Shown here: positions 26,405-35,678 of the stretch, in pieces
Layout: each line of letters begins with the position of its first letter
How positions within the stretch are numbered: the first letter of the stretch is position 1
Source of the DNA: JABFSA01 sp963827515
Lineage (GTDB): Bacteria; Acidobacteriota; Vicinamibacteria; Vicinamibacterales; UBA2999
Direction of reading: 5' to 3'
Assembly: GCA_963827515.1 (NCBI GenBank)
Contig: CAWHBF010000035.1
Span: 20,249-84,248 of the forward strand
DNA length: 64,000 bases
Notes under the pieces: model-generated
Told to the model about the DNA's origin: nothing
The model's input: the letters and a program-made list of their open reading frames with translations, nothing else
Databases searched by the model: none
Made by a program: the position numbers and the translations under genes

Positions 26405-26560
26405 ATGACGGCGTGCCACGATCCATGGATGCCGCAGACGGCGGTCGACGTGCTCCCTACCGCGTTGGGTATTGATTCCCTGGGCGAGGACCACACCTAC
26501 GTGGTGATGAGCGGCGAGCTGCGACCGACCGTCTCGCGCGAGAGCGGCCGTACGTCATGA
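26405..26560 (+). CDS. Possible small ORF before the patatin gene
   Basis: 51 codons from ATG 26405 ending in TGA that overlaps the ATG of the next gene (ATGA). It contains DEDH-like acidic residues and VVMSGELRPTV but no known domain. Kept only because of the coupling-type overlap; it may be the end of an eroded gene. Confidence 0.25.
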   Translation: MTACHDPWMPQTAVDVLPTALGIDSLGEDHTYVVMSGELRPTVSRESGRTS

Positions 26561-28440
26561 GCAACCTCGCAGAGGCGAATCGCCGGAGCCTGCGTCACAA
26601 CCAGCTCGTCACGATCTTGTCCCGCCTGTTTGGGCCACTCGACGAGCCACGCGGCAAGACATCGGGTCGGCCGCGGAGTGGGTCTCGCTGCCGCAGGGCG
26701 GGGTCTTGTTCGAGCAAGGCGATCCCGGAGAGGCCGCATACATCCTGGTGAACGGTCGCTTGCAGGTGGTCGTGCGCGGCGCAGCCGGCGCGGCGCGGGT
26801 GGTCGGCGAAGTCCGTCCCGGCGAGACCGTGGGCGAGATGGCCATGTTCACGGGGGAGCCGCGCAGCGCGCGTGTCGTCGCGCTGCGCGACAGCGATCTG
26901 GCGAAGTTCGAACGGAGAGCGTTCGATCGTCTGATGGCCAAGTATCCGCAGGCGCTCATGGCGTTGACGAAGCTCGTGATCAAGCGATTACGCCAGACGC
27001 AAAGCGATAACCCTCCGGACAAGGCGTTCGCATCATCGGCCTCCTGCCTGCGGGTCCCGACGTTCCCCTCGATGAGTTCGCGCAGCAACTCACGGCGGCG
27101 CTCGCTCCGTACGGCACGTCGCGGTGTCTTGCTCGGAAGACGTGGACGATCTGCTCGGCAGGCCGGGAATCGCCCGGACGCCGGCGGACAATCCCGGGGC
27201 GCCCCAATCGCTAGGCTCATCGATGCAGCGGAGGCCCGCTCCCGCTTCGTCGTTCTGGTGGCGGACGCCGATGGGTTGCCTTGGAGCAGACGCTGCGTGC
27301 GCCACGCCGATCGAATCCTGCTGGTGGCTCGCGCCGGCGACGACCCGGCACCCAGAACTGTCGAGCGCGAGCTCCTCGCCAGCGCCGGAACTCGGGCCGT
27401 CCTTCCGACGAGCCTGGTGCTCTTGCATCCGCCGGCAACGGAGCTGCCGCGGGAACGCCGCGACTGGCTCGAACCGCGCCAGCTGGCACGCCACCACCAT
27501 GTGCGAGCTCGGGAGTCGCCGCAGACATCGAACGCGTGGCTCGCTTCATCAGCGGTCGCGCGTTCGGGATCACTTGAGCGGCGGAGGGGCGCGCGGCTTT
27601 GCGCACATCGGGTTCCTGCAGGCGCTCACGAGGCCGGTATCCCAATCGACATGATCGGTGGGACGAGCATGGGCGCCTGCATCTCGGCCGAGCATGCGCT
27701 CGGGTGGGATGCGGAGAGGATGACCCGGCGCAACCAGGAGATTTTCGGCAAGTGGAAGACGCGATCTGACGTTGCCCGTTATTGCGATTCTGAACGGGCA
27801 GCGCAGCACGTCCCGTCTCCGTGCCATCATGGGTGACGTGCGCATCGAGGACATGTGGCTGCCGTTCTTCTGCGTGTCGAGCAATCTGTCGCGCGCGGAG
27901 ATCGTCGTCCACCGGGACGGTCCACTCTGGATCGGGTTGCGCGCAAGCGCCGGATTGCCCGGCATCTTCCCTCCGCTCGTCCACAACGGAGACCTGCTCG
28001 TCGACGGTGGCTTCCTATGCAACCTCCCCGCCGACATCATGCGCCAGCTGACGGAAGGCGGGACCACCATGGCGGTGGACGTCAGCTCCGAGTGCGACAT
28101 GCAGAACGAGCATGGCCTACGTCCATCCATCTCGGGCTGGAGAATCATCTGGAACCGGCTCAATCCGTTTGCGCGCAAGGTCCCCGTGCCGAGCATGGCC
28201 GCCGTGTTGCAGCGATCGAGCGAGATCGCCAGCGTGGCGATGCAGCGGCATGCGTTCTGCGGGGCGTGGACCTCTACGTGCGCATGCCGGTGCAACGGTT
28301 CGGCATGCTCGAGTTCGAAGCGGTCGGCCGACATCATCAAGACGGGCTATGAGACGGGCCGCGCCGCCCTGGCCGAAGTGGCTGGCGCGCCCGGCCGGGC
28401 GCGCCGGACTCCGTCCCAACCGCAAAGGTATCCGATCCGG
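26557..28440 (+). pseudogene. cNMP-binding/patatin-like phospholipase (NTE type), frame-disrupted
   Basis: An N-terminal cyclic-nucleotide-binding domain is clear: EQGDPGEAAYILVNGRLQVV then VGEVRPGETVGEMAMFTGEP and PRSARVVAL. Further on lies a patatin domain: oxyanion loop SGGGARGFAHIGFLQAL (about 27570), nucleophile Ser in MIGGTSMGACIS, and the catalytic Asp in LLVDGGFLCNLPADI. This order matches bacterial neuropathy-target-esterase-type phospholipases. Frame changes occur near 26680, 27030, 27580 and 27760; the end near 28440 is approximate because the frame is lost again. A class III cyclase gene converges on it. Sequence errors or decay cannot be told apart here. Confidence 0.72.
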
Positions 28441-28556
28441 CGTGTCCGCCCGCCGAGACGTGGGCAGCCGCAGCGACGGAGCCGCGGACCGTCTCCTGAA
28501 GAGTCCGATCGTCACGGCGCGTCGTTCGGACGCCGCCTCCGCTGTCGGATCGACGG

Positions 28557-29290
28557 CTATGGCGTTGCGAGGAGGTGAACCGGCACCGGCTGCTCGATGC
28601 CCTTGAGCTGACAGGCACGGGAGGGCGAGTTCGGAAACATCTCCGCGACCTGCGTGTACACCTCTCGGCTCGCGGGATCTCACCCGCCATGGCCTCGCCC
28701 TGGATCCGCGAGGCAATGTTCACCACGGGACCAATGATCGTGAAGTCCTTGTACGCCGTACCGATCTCGCCGATCGACGCGTTGCCGGTGTGAATACCGA
28801 TACCGAGCCCGATTACTGCCCCGCCTGCCTGCGCGCTTCGCTCGCGTCGTTCCGTCCAGCGCCGCTGAATATCCTGTGCGGCCAGCACCGCTTGCTGCAC
28901 GTGATCCGGGCGCACGATTGGAAAATTGAAAATCGCAAGTATCGCATCACCGATGAATTTGTTCACGACGCCTTCTCGCTCCCAGATCGCCTCGGCGCAC
29001 TCGTCTGCGAAGCCGTGCAGCATGTCGGTGACGTCGGCTGACGCGGCGCTCTGCGAGAGCGTGGTGTAGCCGCGCAGGTCGGCAAAGAGCACCGTCGCGG
29101 GCACGATGATCTGCTTCCTGTGCTTCACCTTGGTGAACATCGTCTCGCAGATATTGCATAAGTCGGGGTTCATGCGGCTGATCCTCACGCCAAAGAGACG
29201 AGCGGCGATCGACAGCGGCCCGCGGATGGGAATCGGCACATGCATGTGCTGCCAGCAGCCCTTGCAGATCATCGAACGTGAACGAGTCAT
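28557..29290 (-). pseudogene. Class III adenylate/guanylate cyclase, one frameshift
   Basis: The N-terminus has Cys pairs (ICKGCWQH, DLCNICETMF) that may bind metal. The catalytic domain shows the metal-binding Asp in FADLRGYTTLS, the second Asp and purine-selecting Lys region in VNKFIGDAILAIF, IGIHTGNASIGEIG, and the transition-state Asn/Arg in VVNIASRIQG. Near 28670 the frame changes and the expected end REVYTQVAEMF to PVPVHLLATP and stop (28557) continues in another frame. It is likely an adenylate cyclase given the Lys. It converges on the cNMP-binding patatin gene. Confidence 0.78.
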
Positions 29291-29620
29291 GCGGCCCCCT
29301 TGCTGCCTGCATTGGCCTGTGATCCAGCCCGCGTCGAGAGGCTGCTGGTATCACGGTTCGAACCGGCAATGCGAGAAATGCGAACCATCCGCACTGGATG
29401 TGCGACACAGATACGCCGACCAACTGTGTACCTTACCCCGGTTATCATCTTCAAGTGCCACCGCTGTTCGTGACGACGTGCCGAACATCGCGCCCGATGA
29501 AGGTCTATCCGCGCTGCCGCCGGGGCACGGGCTAACCATGCACGGAGAAGAAGCGTGCTTGGCCGAAGATGCGGTAGTGAACGTGAGCTCTGGAATCGAC
29601 GACTCGATGGAGGTTGTTTA
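29291..29620. other. Intergenic, no recognisable gene
   Basis: 330 bases between the divergent cyclase and FadL-like genes. Short open frames on both strands have no domain resemblance. The right end holds a GGAGGT ribosome site for the porin gene. Confidence 0.45.
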
Positions 29621-30901
29621 GTGTTGTGCTCACCGGTGAGGCGCTTTCGCGCGCTATTCGGCATTGTTGTCGTCGTGGGCTGCTGTATCCCTGCAGGAGC
29701 GCTCGCGCAAGGGATTTATATTCCATCGGCGGGGCCGGTGAGCCGTTCAATGGGCGGGGCAACCACCGCCGTGCCAATCGAAGGCATCGGCGCGCTGGTA
29801 CTGGAACCCTGCCGTTATTTCCGCGCTGCCATCCTCGGAGCTGGGCTTCGGCGCGGACCTGCTGTCCGCGGTAATGGAGCTCAGCTCCTCTTCGGGTCCG
29901 AGCGCCGGAGCGACGCAAGGCACACCAGGCTGGACGTTGATTCCCAACATCGGGTGGATCGCACCGCGGCGCCGACTCGAAGCTGACGTTTGGTCTCGGG
30001 ATTCATTCGGTCGCGGGTTTTAAGACAAACTACCCCTCCAGCTTCACGAATCCAATCCTCACACCGCAACCCAACGGTGTCGGCCGACTCTACTCCGAGG
30101 CGCAGTTTGCACAGATCTCGCCGGCCGTGCTCGTACCAGCTGACCGACCGGCTCGCAGTCGCCGTCGGCCCGATCGTCACCCTCGGCGCGGTCGTCGCTG
30201 ACCCTCTGCTGTTTATCGCGCCAAACCCTAATGGCTATCCGACCGGGCGCGGCACGCAACTGGAATTTGGCGGTGGCGCTCAGGGCGGTCTGTTCTATCA
30301 GGGCGCCGGCGACTGGGACTTCGGCGCCTCGATCAAGAGCCCGCAGTGGCTGCCGAAGTTTCAGTACACGACCGAAGACGCGGCGGGTGGACCCCGTTAC
30401 GGTGAGGTCGGCGTCGATCTGCCGATGATCCTTTCGGTGGGCGCGGCGTACCGGGGCTTCGAGAACGTCATCTGGTCGCTGGATTATCGATATTTCGATT
30501 TTAGACATGCCGAGGGGCTCGGCGATGTCGGCTTCACTTCGGATGGTGCATTGAAGGGTCTCGGCTGGCGCAGTGTGAACGGTTTGACCACCGGCTTCCA
30601 GTATCGGATCAACGAGGCGCTGGCCGTGCGCGGCGGCTACGGCATCAACCAGGCGCCTATCGAGCCGGCGACAGCGGGTCTCAACATCGCCTCACCACTC
30701 GTGCAGACGCAGGCCATGCACATCGGCGGGTCGCTCGCCGTCAATCGCCAGGCGGCGCTGAACGTGGCGTATTCGTACTTCCCGCAGAATGACGTCTCAG
30801 GCCCGATGCAAACCTTTCTGAAGGGGGTGCTGCCGGGCTCCTCCGTCACCAACACCCTTTCGATCCACGTGCTCAGCATGGGCGTCACCGTCAAGTACTG
30901 A
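29621..30901 (+). pseudogene. FadL/OmpP1-type outer-membrane transport protein, frame-disrupted
   Basis: Start GTG 29621 with GGAGGT 6 bases upstream. A signal peptide ends at GALAQ, followed by the FadL-type mature start GIYIPSAGPVSRSMGGATTA. The frame is lost near 29800; the next frame gives WYWNPAVISALPSSELGFGA, then a third gives GIHSVAGFKTNYPSSF and the long barrel from about 30130 (LAVAVGPIVTLGAVV) to the terminal strand SMGVTVKY. The family forms 14-stranded barrels with an N-terminal plug and passes hydrophobic compounds through the outer membrane. At least two indels, both in the first third. Confidence 0.75.
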
Positions 30902-30948
30902 GGCTTCACGACTCCCTGATCCCGTTGGATGCAACACAGAGGCCTTCC

Positions 30949-33015
30949 ATGAATTGTCACGAGTTCGCCCGCGTTTCGAACAACGGCGATCCGAAGCATC
31001 TCTCCGCGGACGCGCGGGCGCACCTGTCGTCATGCGCCGTATGCGGCGCGCAGCGGGACCGTCCGTCGAGTGCAGCGGCAGCGGCTGGTTCGGGGTGGCG
31101 CCGCCGAGACGTCCTCAAGTCCGGTCTCAGCGCCGTGTTGGCCGCGCTCGGCGTCCGTCGACTGTTCGGTCAGACGAAAGCGGTTTCGCTGCCGCCCAAT
31201 GCCCCGGTCGAATACATCGTCGTCGGCTCCGGCGCGGGAGGCGGGCCTCTCGCGTGCAGACTTGCGCTGGCCGGCCACAAGGTCGTGCTCTTCGAGGCCG
31301 GCGGCGACGACTACCCGTTCACCGGAAGTGTTCCGCCATTTGCCGCGCTGGTCACGGAAGAACCATCGATACAGTGGGACTACTGGGTCCGGCACTACGG
31401 GGATACGAGCCAGCAGCGCAGGGACACCAAATACGTGCCGGGCAAAGATCCCGGCAACACCGGCGGCGTGTGGTACCCCCGAGTCGGTGCAGTCGGTGGA
31501 TGCACGATTCACTCGGCGCTGATCTCGATGTATCCCAGCGATTCCGACTGGGACAACATCGCGCAGTTGACCGGCGATTCGAGCTGGAACTCGGACCGCA
31601 TGCGTACGTATTTCGAGCGCATCGAGAACTGCACCTACTTACCGAAGTCAGCGGACAATCCGTCTCGCCATGGCTTTTTCGGCTGGGTGTCGACTTCAGT
31701 GGCCGATTCGTCGATGTTCGCCAATGACACGGTGATGGGGCGCTTCATCCGGGCCGCGCTCGAGGAGATTTACCAGAACGCTGGCCGGGTAACCGAGAAG
31801 CTGCAGAACTTCGTCCGCGGCCTGCTCGATCCCAACGACGCGCGCCTGCAGAAGAACCGTGACGGCTTCTACAACCTGGTGCTCTGGGCAGCACGGGGAC
31901 AGCGGCGAAGCGTGCGCGAGTTCATCCTGGCGACGGCCGCCGCGCTTCCGAACAACTTGATCATCCAGAAGAACAGTCTGGTGACGCGCGTGCTGTTCGA
32001 CGGCACGATTGCCATCGGCGTCGAGTACATGAGGGGCAGTCGTCTGTACCGCGCCGATCCGAACCCTGCAGGTAGTGCCCCGTCGCCTCAGCAGATGACC
32101 GCCAGCCGCGAGGTGATTCTCGCAGCCGGCGCCTTCAACAGCCCGCAGCTTTTGAAACTCTCCGGAATTGGCCCGGTCCAGGAGCTGTCACGCCACGGCA
32201 TTCGTACGATCGTCGATCTTCCAGGAGTCGGTGAGAATCTGCAGGACCGGTATGAGGTGGGGATCGTCACCGAGCACGACACAAACTTCTCGTACAACAA
32301 GGACTGCACGTTCTTCGACGACATCAACGCCGATCCCTGTGCAGCCCAGTGGTTCCGCGGCAGCGGTCCCTACACCACGAATAGCGTCTACGGCGGCATC
32401 CTCCATACCTCGGAAACCGCGCGCAGGGCCCGACAGGTCGATCCCGATTTGTTCATCTTCGGCGTGGCGGCGCAGTTCCGCGGTTACTACCCCGGATATG
32501 CGACGCAGGATATTGCTGGATTCTCCAACCGGCATACGTGGGCAATCCTCAAGGTGTACACGGTGAACCGGGCCGGAACCGTGGCGTTGCGGTCGGCCGA
32601 TCCTCGCGACACGCCGGTGATCAATTTTCACTACTTCGAGGAGGGGACACCAAACGGGCTCGATGACCTCGCGGCTGTCGCCGACGGCGTCGAACTCGTG
32701 CAGCGCATCTCGGCGCGCGTCGCCGGGATCTCGAACGATCAGGTATGGCCTGGACCGGAAGTCCGATCGCGGCGGCAGATCGAGGATTTCATCCGCAACG
32801 AGGCATGGGGCCATCACGCGTCGTGCACCAACAGGATGGGGCCGGCATCCGATCGGATGGCGGTCGTCGACAGCAACTTCCGCGTGCATGGCACCAGAAA
32901 CCTTCGCGTGGTCGATGCCTCGATCTTCCCGCGGATCCCCGGCTACTTCATCCTCGCGCCGATCTACATGGTGAGCGAGAAGGCAGCCGACGCCATTCTG
33001 GCGAGCGCGAACTAA
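30949..33015 (+). CDS. GMC-family FAD oxidoreductase with zinc-finger-like N-terminus and Tat-like signal
   Basis: 688 residues from ATG 30949 (MNCHEFARVS). Residues 1-33 carry a His-x3-Cys-x2-Cys pattern (AHLSSCAVCG) like anti-sigma zinc fingers, followed by a twin-arginine-like signal (WRRRDVLKSGLSAVLAALGV). The FAD domain begins with YIVVGSGAGGGPLACRLALA and LFEAGG; the GMC signature region VGAVGGCTIHSALISMYP is present, and the C-terminal catalytic region is HHASCTNRMG with the closing PGYFILAPIYMVSEKAAD. GMC enzymes oxidise alcohols or sugars. The substrate is unknown. It lies 47 bases after the FadL-type porin gene, so the two may act on the same hydrophobic compound. Confidence 0.88.
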   Translation: MNCHEFARVSNNGDPKHLSADARAHLSSCAVCGAQRDRPSSAAAAAGSGWRRRDVLKSGLSAVLAALGVRRLFGQTKAVSLPPNAPVEYIVVGSGAGGGPLACRLALAGHKVVLFEAGGDDYPFTGSVPPFAALVTEEPSIQWDYWVRHYGDTSQQRRDTKYVPGKDPGNTGGVWYPRVGAVGGCTIHSALISMYPSDSDWDNIAQLTGDSSWNSDRMRTYFERIENCTYLPKSADNPSRHGFFGWVSTSVADSSMFANDTVMGRFIRAALEEIYQNAGRVTEKLQNFVRGLLDPNDARLQKNRDGFYNLVLWAARGQRRSVREFILATAAALPNNLIIQKNSLVTRVLFDGTIAIGVEYMRGSRLYRADPNPAGSAPSPQQMTASREVILAAGAFNSPQLLKLSGIGPVQELSRHGIRTIVDLPGVGENLQDRYEVGIVTEHDTNFSYNKDCTFFDDINADPCAAQWFRGSGPYTTNSVYGGILHTSETARRARQVDPDLFIFGVAAQFRGYYPGYATQDIAGFSNRHTWAILKVYTVNRAGTVALRSADPRDTPVINFHYFEEGTPNGLDDLAAVADGVELVQRISARVAGISNDQVWPGPEVRSRRQIEDFIRNEAWGHHASCTNRMGPASDRMAVVDSNFRVHGTRNLRVVDASIFPRIPGYFILAPIYMVSEKAADAILASAN

Positions 33016-33045
33016 TCGGCTCCACACAGTCCCGACCACGATGTC

Positions 33046-33063
33046 CCTCCCGCCGCCGGGAGG
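33046..33063. terminator. Hairpin between convergent genes (bidirectional terminator candidate)
   Basis: CCTCCCG and CGGGAGG form a perfect 7-bp GC stem with loop CCGC, exactly between the convergent stops at 33015 and 33070. There is no long T-run on either side, so factor-independent termination is uncertain. Confidence 0.5.
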
Positions 33064-33069
33064 AATGAT

Positions 33070-33921
33070 TCAAATCGTGATGGTCGTTCCCTCCCTGGCC
33101 GCGTCGGTTGACTCAAAGTGGCGTCGGGCCCGGTTGACGATGCCCTGCATGGTCTCATCGTCGTGCAGTGGGTCGTGATGAAACAGCACAAGCTGCTTGA
33201 CCCCGGCGTCGCGGGCGACGCGCGTCGCTTCGAGCCAGGTGCTGTGGCCCCACCCGCGTTTTGAGAGGTACTCCTCTTCCGTGTACTGCGCGTCGTAGAT
33301 CAGCAGGTCCGCGCCCTCGGCGTATTCCCGTAGCACCGCGTCCAGCGCTACGTCTCCGTGCTCGACGTCCGATGCGTGGACGATTGCCGCTCCATTCGTT
33401 TCGATGCGGTAGCCCCAGGCCCCCTGCGGATGATGCAACGGGAACGGCCGAATGGACATATCTCCCCGGGAGAACGCGTGCCGATCGATTTGGACGTATT
33501 CGCGCGCGGCTGCGGCAAATTCGAGCGCGGGCGAATACAGGCCGGTCATCTGCTGCTCCAGCGTGGACATGGCGAGGTCTGCCGGATGGCCAGTAAAGAC
33601 GGTCAGTCGTGAGTCAGGGTCGAAGAGCGGCGCAAAAAATGGCAACCCGTGAATGTGATCCCAATGAAAGTGGGTGATTAGCAGATCGACCTGCTCACGT
33701 ACACCTGTGTCGGCGACGCCGACGATTCCGGTTCCCGCATCGATCAAGAGTCGGTGTTCGCCTGAGCGGATCTCCAGGCACGTCGTATTGCCGCCAAACT
33801 TCAGATGACTCGCCTTGGGCGTCGGACGCGACCCTCTCACCCCGTGAAACGTCACGCGAAGGCGGGAACGAACCGGCTCTGCGAAATCCACGCGGCTCAG
33901 CGTATCAGAGGAGGGGATCAC
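33070..33921 (-). CDS. MBL-fold metal-dependent hydrolase
   Basis: 283 residues read from GTG 33921; the ribosome site is weak, so the start is uncertain, but the domain begins by residue 20 (RLRVTFHGVRGSRPTP). Metal ligands are seen in THFHWDHIHGLPFF, then PLHHPQGAWGYRI, an Asp in HASDVEHGD and the late His in LFHHDPLHDD. The GVRGS start and HxHxDH motif resemble phosphodiesterase/RNase Z-like MBL proteins often found near cyclases and response regulators. There is no signal peptide, so it is cytosolic. It acts on an unknown, possibly phosphodiester, substrate. Confidence 0.83.
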   Translation of the reverse strand: MIPSSDTLSRVDFAEPVRSRLRVTFHGVRGSRPTPKASHLKFGGNTTCLEIRSGEHRLLIDAGTGIVGVADTGVREQVDLLITHFHWDHIHGLPFFAPLFDPDSRLTVFTGHPADLAMSTLEQQMTGLYSPALEFAAAAREYVQIDRHAFSRGDMSIRPFPLHHPQGAWGYRIETNGAAIVHASDVEHGDVALDAVLREYAEGADLLIYDAQYTEEEYLSKRGWGHSTWLEATRVARDAGVKQLVLFHHDPLHDDETMQGIVNRARRHFESTDAAREGTTITI

Positions 33922-34270
33922 TCAAGGAGGTCAGGTAAAAGGACACCTTGTTTGGGCGAGCACAAAATCCAACTGATGGTTTCTGGCAAAGGCCGCGGCG
34001 AGCGAGCGTCTTTCGAGAACGGCGATGGGCGGATCGCTCTGCTGATGGGATACGCGGCAGATGAGTTCTCGAGCGAGCAGCAAGCAGGCCGCTTCGAGCG
34101 CTACCTGAAGTCCGGCTCAGGCCGCGCCTTCGCGAAGCGGCACTTCGGGCCGACGGCCGAGCGAACCGGAATCGTCTGCGCCCAGTAGACCACGGCGATA
34201 TACGGCAACAGTGCTACCGTAGCGGCGGCTCGCGCGTCTCACGCCTCCGCGCGTCGGGCGAGCTGATGCC
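33922..34270. other. Intergenic, no gene; contains a block shared with 57361-57390
   Basis: About 350 bases with no convincing gene. Positions 34162-34191 match 57361-57390 at 28 of 30 bases. On the minus strand both read VYWAQTIP(V/I)R, which at 57358 is the C-terminus of the class II aldolase-like lipoprotein. Here it is followed by unrelated codons. Confidence 0.45.
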
Positions 34271-35440
34271 ATGGACGACTCGTTCAACGACGCGGGCCTG
34301 CGGCCACCGGCCGACACCCGGGACGACCTCCCCTGGGGACGGCCGATCAGTGCCCGCGAGCGCTGGACCGCCGCCGCCTACATCGCGTCGATCACGCTCA
34401 TCGTCTCCCTCGTCGTGCTGGCCGTCGTCTTCGATCAGTTCGCGGCCACCGGCGTCCTGCTGGTGGTATTTCTGTCGGTCATCGTGACCTACCTGATGGC
34501 ACCCGCCTCGGAGTGGCTGGGTCACAGGTCAGCGCTGTCGCGACGCGGGCGGCCACTGTCGCGCGGCCTGACGACCCTCGTGATCTACGGGATCATCGCG
34601 GCGATCCTGTTTCCCGTCTGGGCGTTCAACGGGCCCCGGTTCGGTGCGGCGCTGGAACGAATGCGGGTTCTCGTCCCCGAACACACCGTCCGCTTCGTCG
34701 ATCAGCTGCACGCCACCGAAGGGTGGCATGAGTCGCTTGGCTTGCCGGCAGCCGTCGAGTCCTCGATCGGTGCCATCACCCGCCGTGTGACTCGCGGTCT
34801 CGAAATCGAGGTTCGTTCGCTCGGCGCAGAACTCGCCGAGATCAGGGCTCTCGTGCCATGGCTTTCGACAGTGCCGGTGGTCGCATTCGTACTGCTGACA
34901 CGGTGGCATCGCTTCCGGCGATCGACGGCGCGCGTGCTGCCCACACCACACCTGCGATGGCGAGGCGACGAGTTCCTGCGCAACCTCGACGGACTGATGG
35001 CCGCGTACACGCGGGCACAGGCGCTGTCGGCCGCCATCGTCGGCGCTCTCTGCTGGATCGGCTTCGCGACACTCCACCTGCCTTATCCCGGCACGCTGGG
35101 CCTTGCCGCCGGGCTGCTGGAGGTGGTGCCGCTGGCCGGTCCCATCGTCGCCGCCGTCGTCGCCACTGCGGCGGCGCCGGACCGTGTCGTCGGAGTCCTG
35201 CTGTTCCTCCTGGCACTTCGGGTGCTGCAGGACTACGTCGTCTACCCGCGCCTCATCAAGCGCACGCTGCACCTGCACCCGCTCGCGGTGGTGCTGGCGA
35301 TCTGGGCCGGCGCGGCGATGGGCGGGGTTGTCGGCGTGTGCCTGGCCGTCCCGATCGTCGGCCTGATCAAGGCCGCGCATCGGCACTGGCGTGAATATCG
35401 CGACATCGAGATACTGGTCGCGGAAAAGAGCGCCCGCTAG
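34271..35440 (+). CDS. AI-2E/PerM-family membrane permease
   Basis: 389 residues with about eight transmembrane helices. A pair of helices near 38-85 and a third near 105 precede a cytoplasmic helical domain, then the family core: YTRAQALSAAIVGALCWIGF, the Pro/Gly-rich loop LPYPGTLGLAAGLLEVVPLA, and PRLIKRTLHLHPLAVVLAIW with the helix GAAMGGVVGVCLAVPIVGLI. Members have been linked to AI-2 export or sodium-coupled exchange; substrate assignment by homology is not safe. Its stop overlaps the end of a small minus-strand gene by 4 bases. Confidence 0.88.
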   Translation: MDDSFNDAGLRPPADTRDDLPWGRPISARERWTAAAYIASITLIVSLVVLAVVFDQFAATGVLLVVFLSVIVTYLMAPASEWLGHRSALSRRGRPLSRGLTTLVIYGIIAAILFPVWAFNGPRFGAALERMRVLVPEHTVRFVDQLHATEGWHESLGLPAAVESSIGAITRRVTRGLEIEVRSLGAELAEIRALVPWLSTVPVVAFVLLTRWHRFRRSTARVLPTPHLRWRGDEFLRNLDGLMAAYTRAQALSAAIVGALCWIGFATLHLPYPGTLGLAAGLLEVVPLAGPIVAAVVATAAAPDRVVGVLLFLLALRVLQDYVVYPRLIKRTLHLHPLAVVLAIWAGAAMGGVVGVCLAVPIVGLIKAAHRHWREYRDIEILVAEKSAR

Positions 35441-35660
35441 TCGTCTTCCTCGCCGTTACCTTCCCCCGCCGCAATGTTGACCACCGGCCACGTGCCGGCG
35501 AACCGTACGGCGAACGCCGCTATGCCGACGAGCGCCACCTCGTATCCCTGAACCGCCGCAGAACTGTCGCGCTGGCGCGCAGAGCGGACGCGAACGCGGC
35601 AACAACGAGGACGATCACCAGCGCGCCTTGCTTGACACGATGACCCCCACAATCTATCAT
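35437..35660 (-). pseudogene. Small two-helix membrane protein, one frameshift
   Basis: From ATG 35660 the frame reads a hydrophobic helix VKQGALVIVLVVAAFASALR and ends soon after at a stop; in another frame the strand continues GYEVALVGIAAFAVRFAGTW with the acidic tail AAGEGNGEEDD and stop at 35437. Joined, they give a natural-looking protein of about 74 residues with two membrane segments. The start codon lies inside the palindrome at 35659-35678. Unknown function. Confidence 0.45.
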
Positions 35661-35678
35661 TCAACCATATGGTTGAAT
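35659..35678. promoter_or_regulatory. Perfect 20-bp palindrome, ArsR-type operator candidate
   Basis: ATTCAACCATATGGTTGAAT is its own reverse complement. Its right half includes ATG 35669, which opens MVEYATN, the typical start of ArsR regulators paired with SRPBCC proteins. Operators of that class overlap the start codon in this way, so this looks like an autoregulatory site left beside a decayed regulator. Confidence 0.6.

Noticed and set aside
34271..35440. Naming the AI-2E-type permease as an autoinducer-2 exporter
   Set aside because: The family contains transporters with different substrates and no quorum-sensing genes are nearby.
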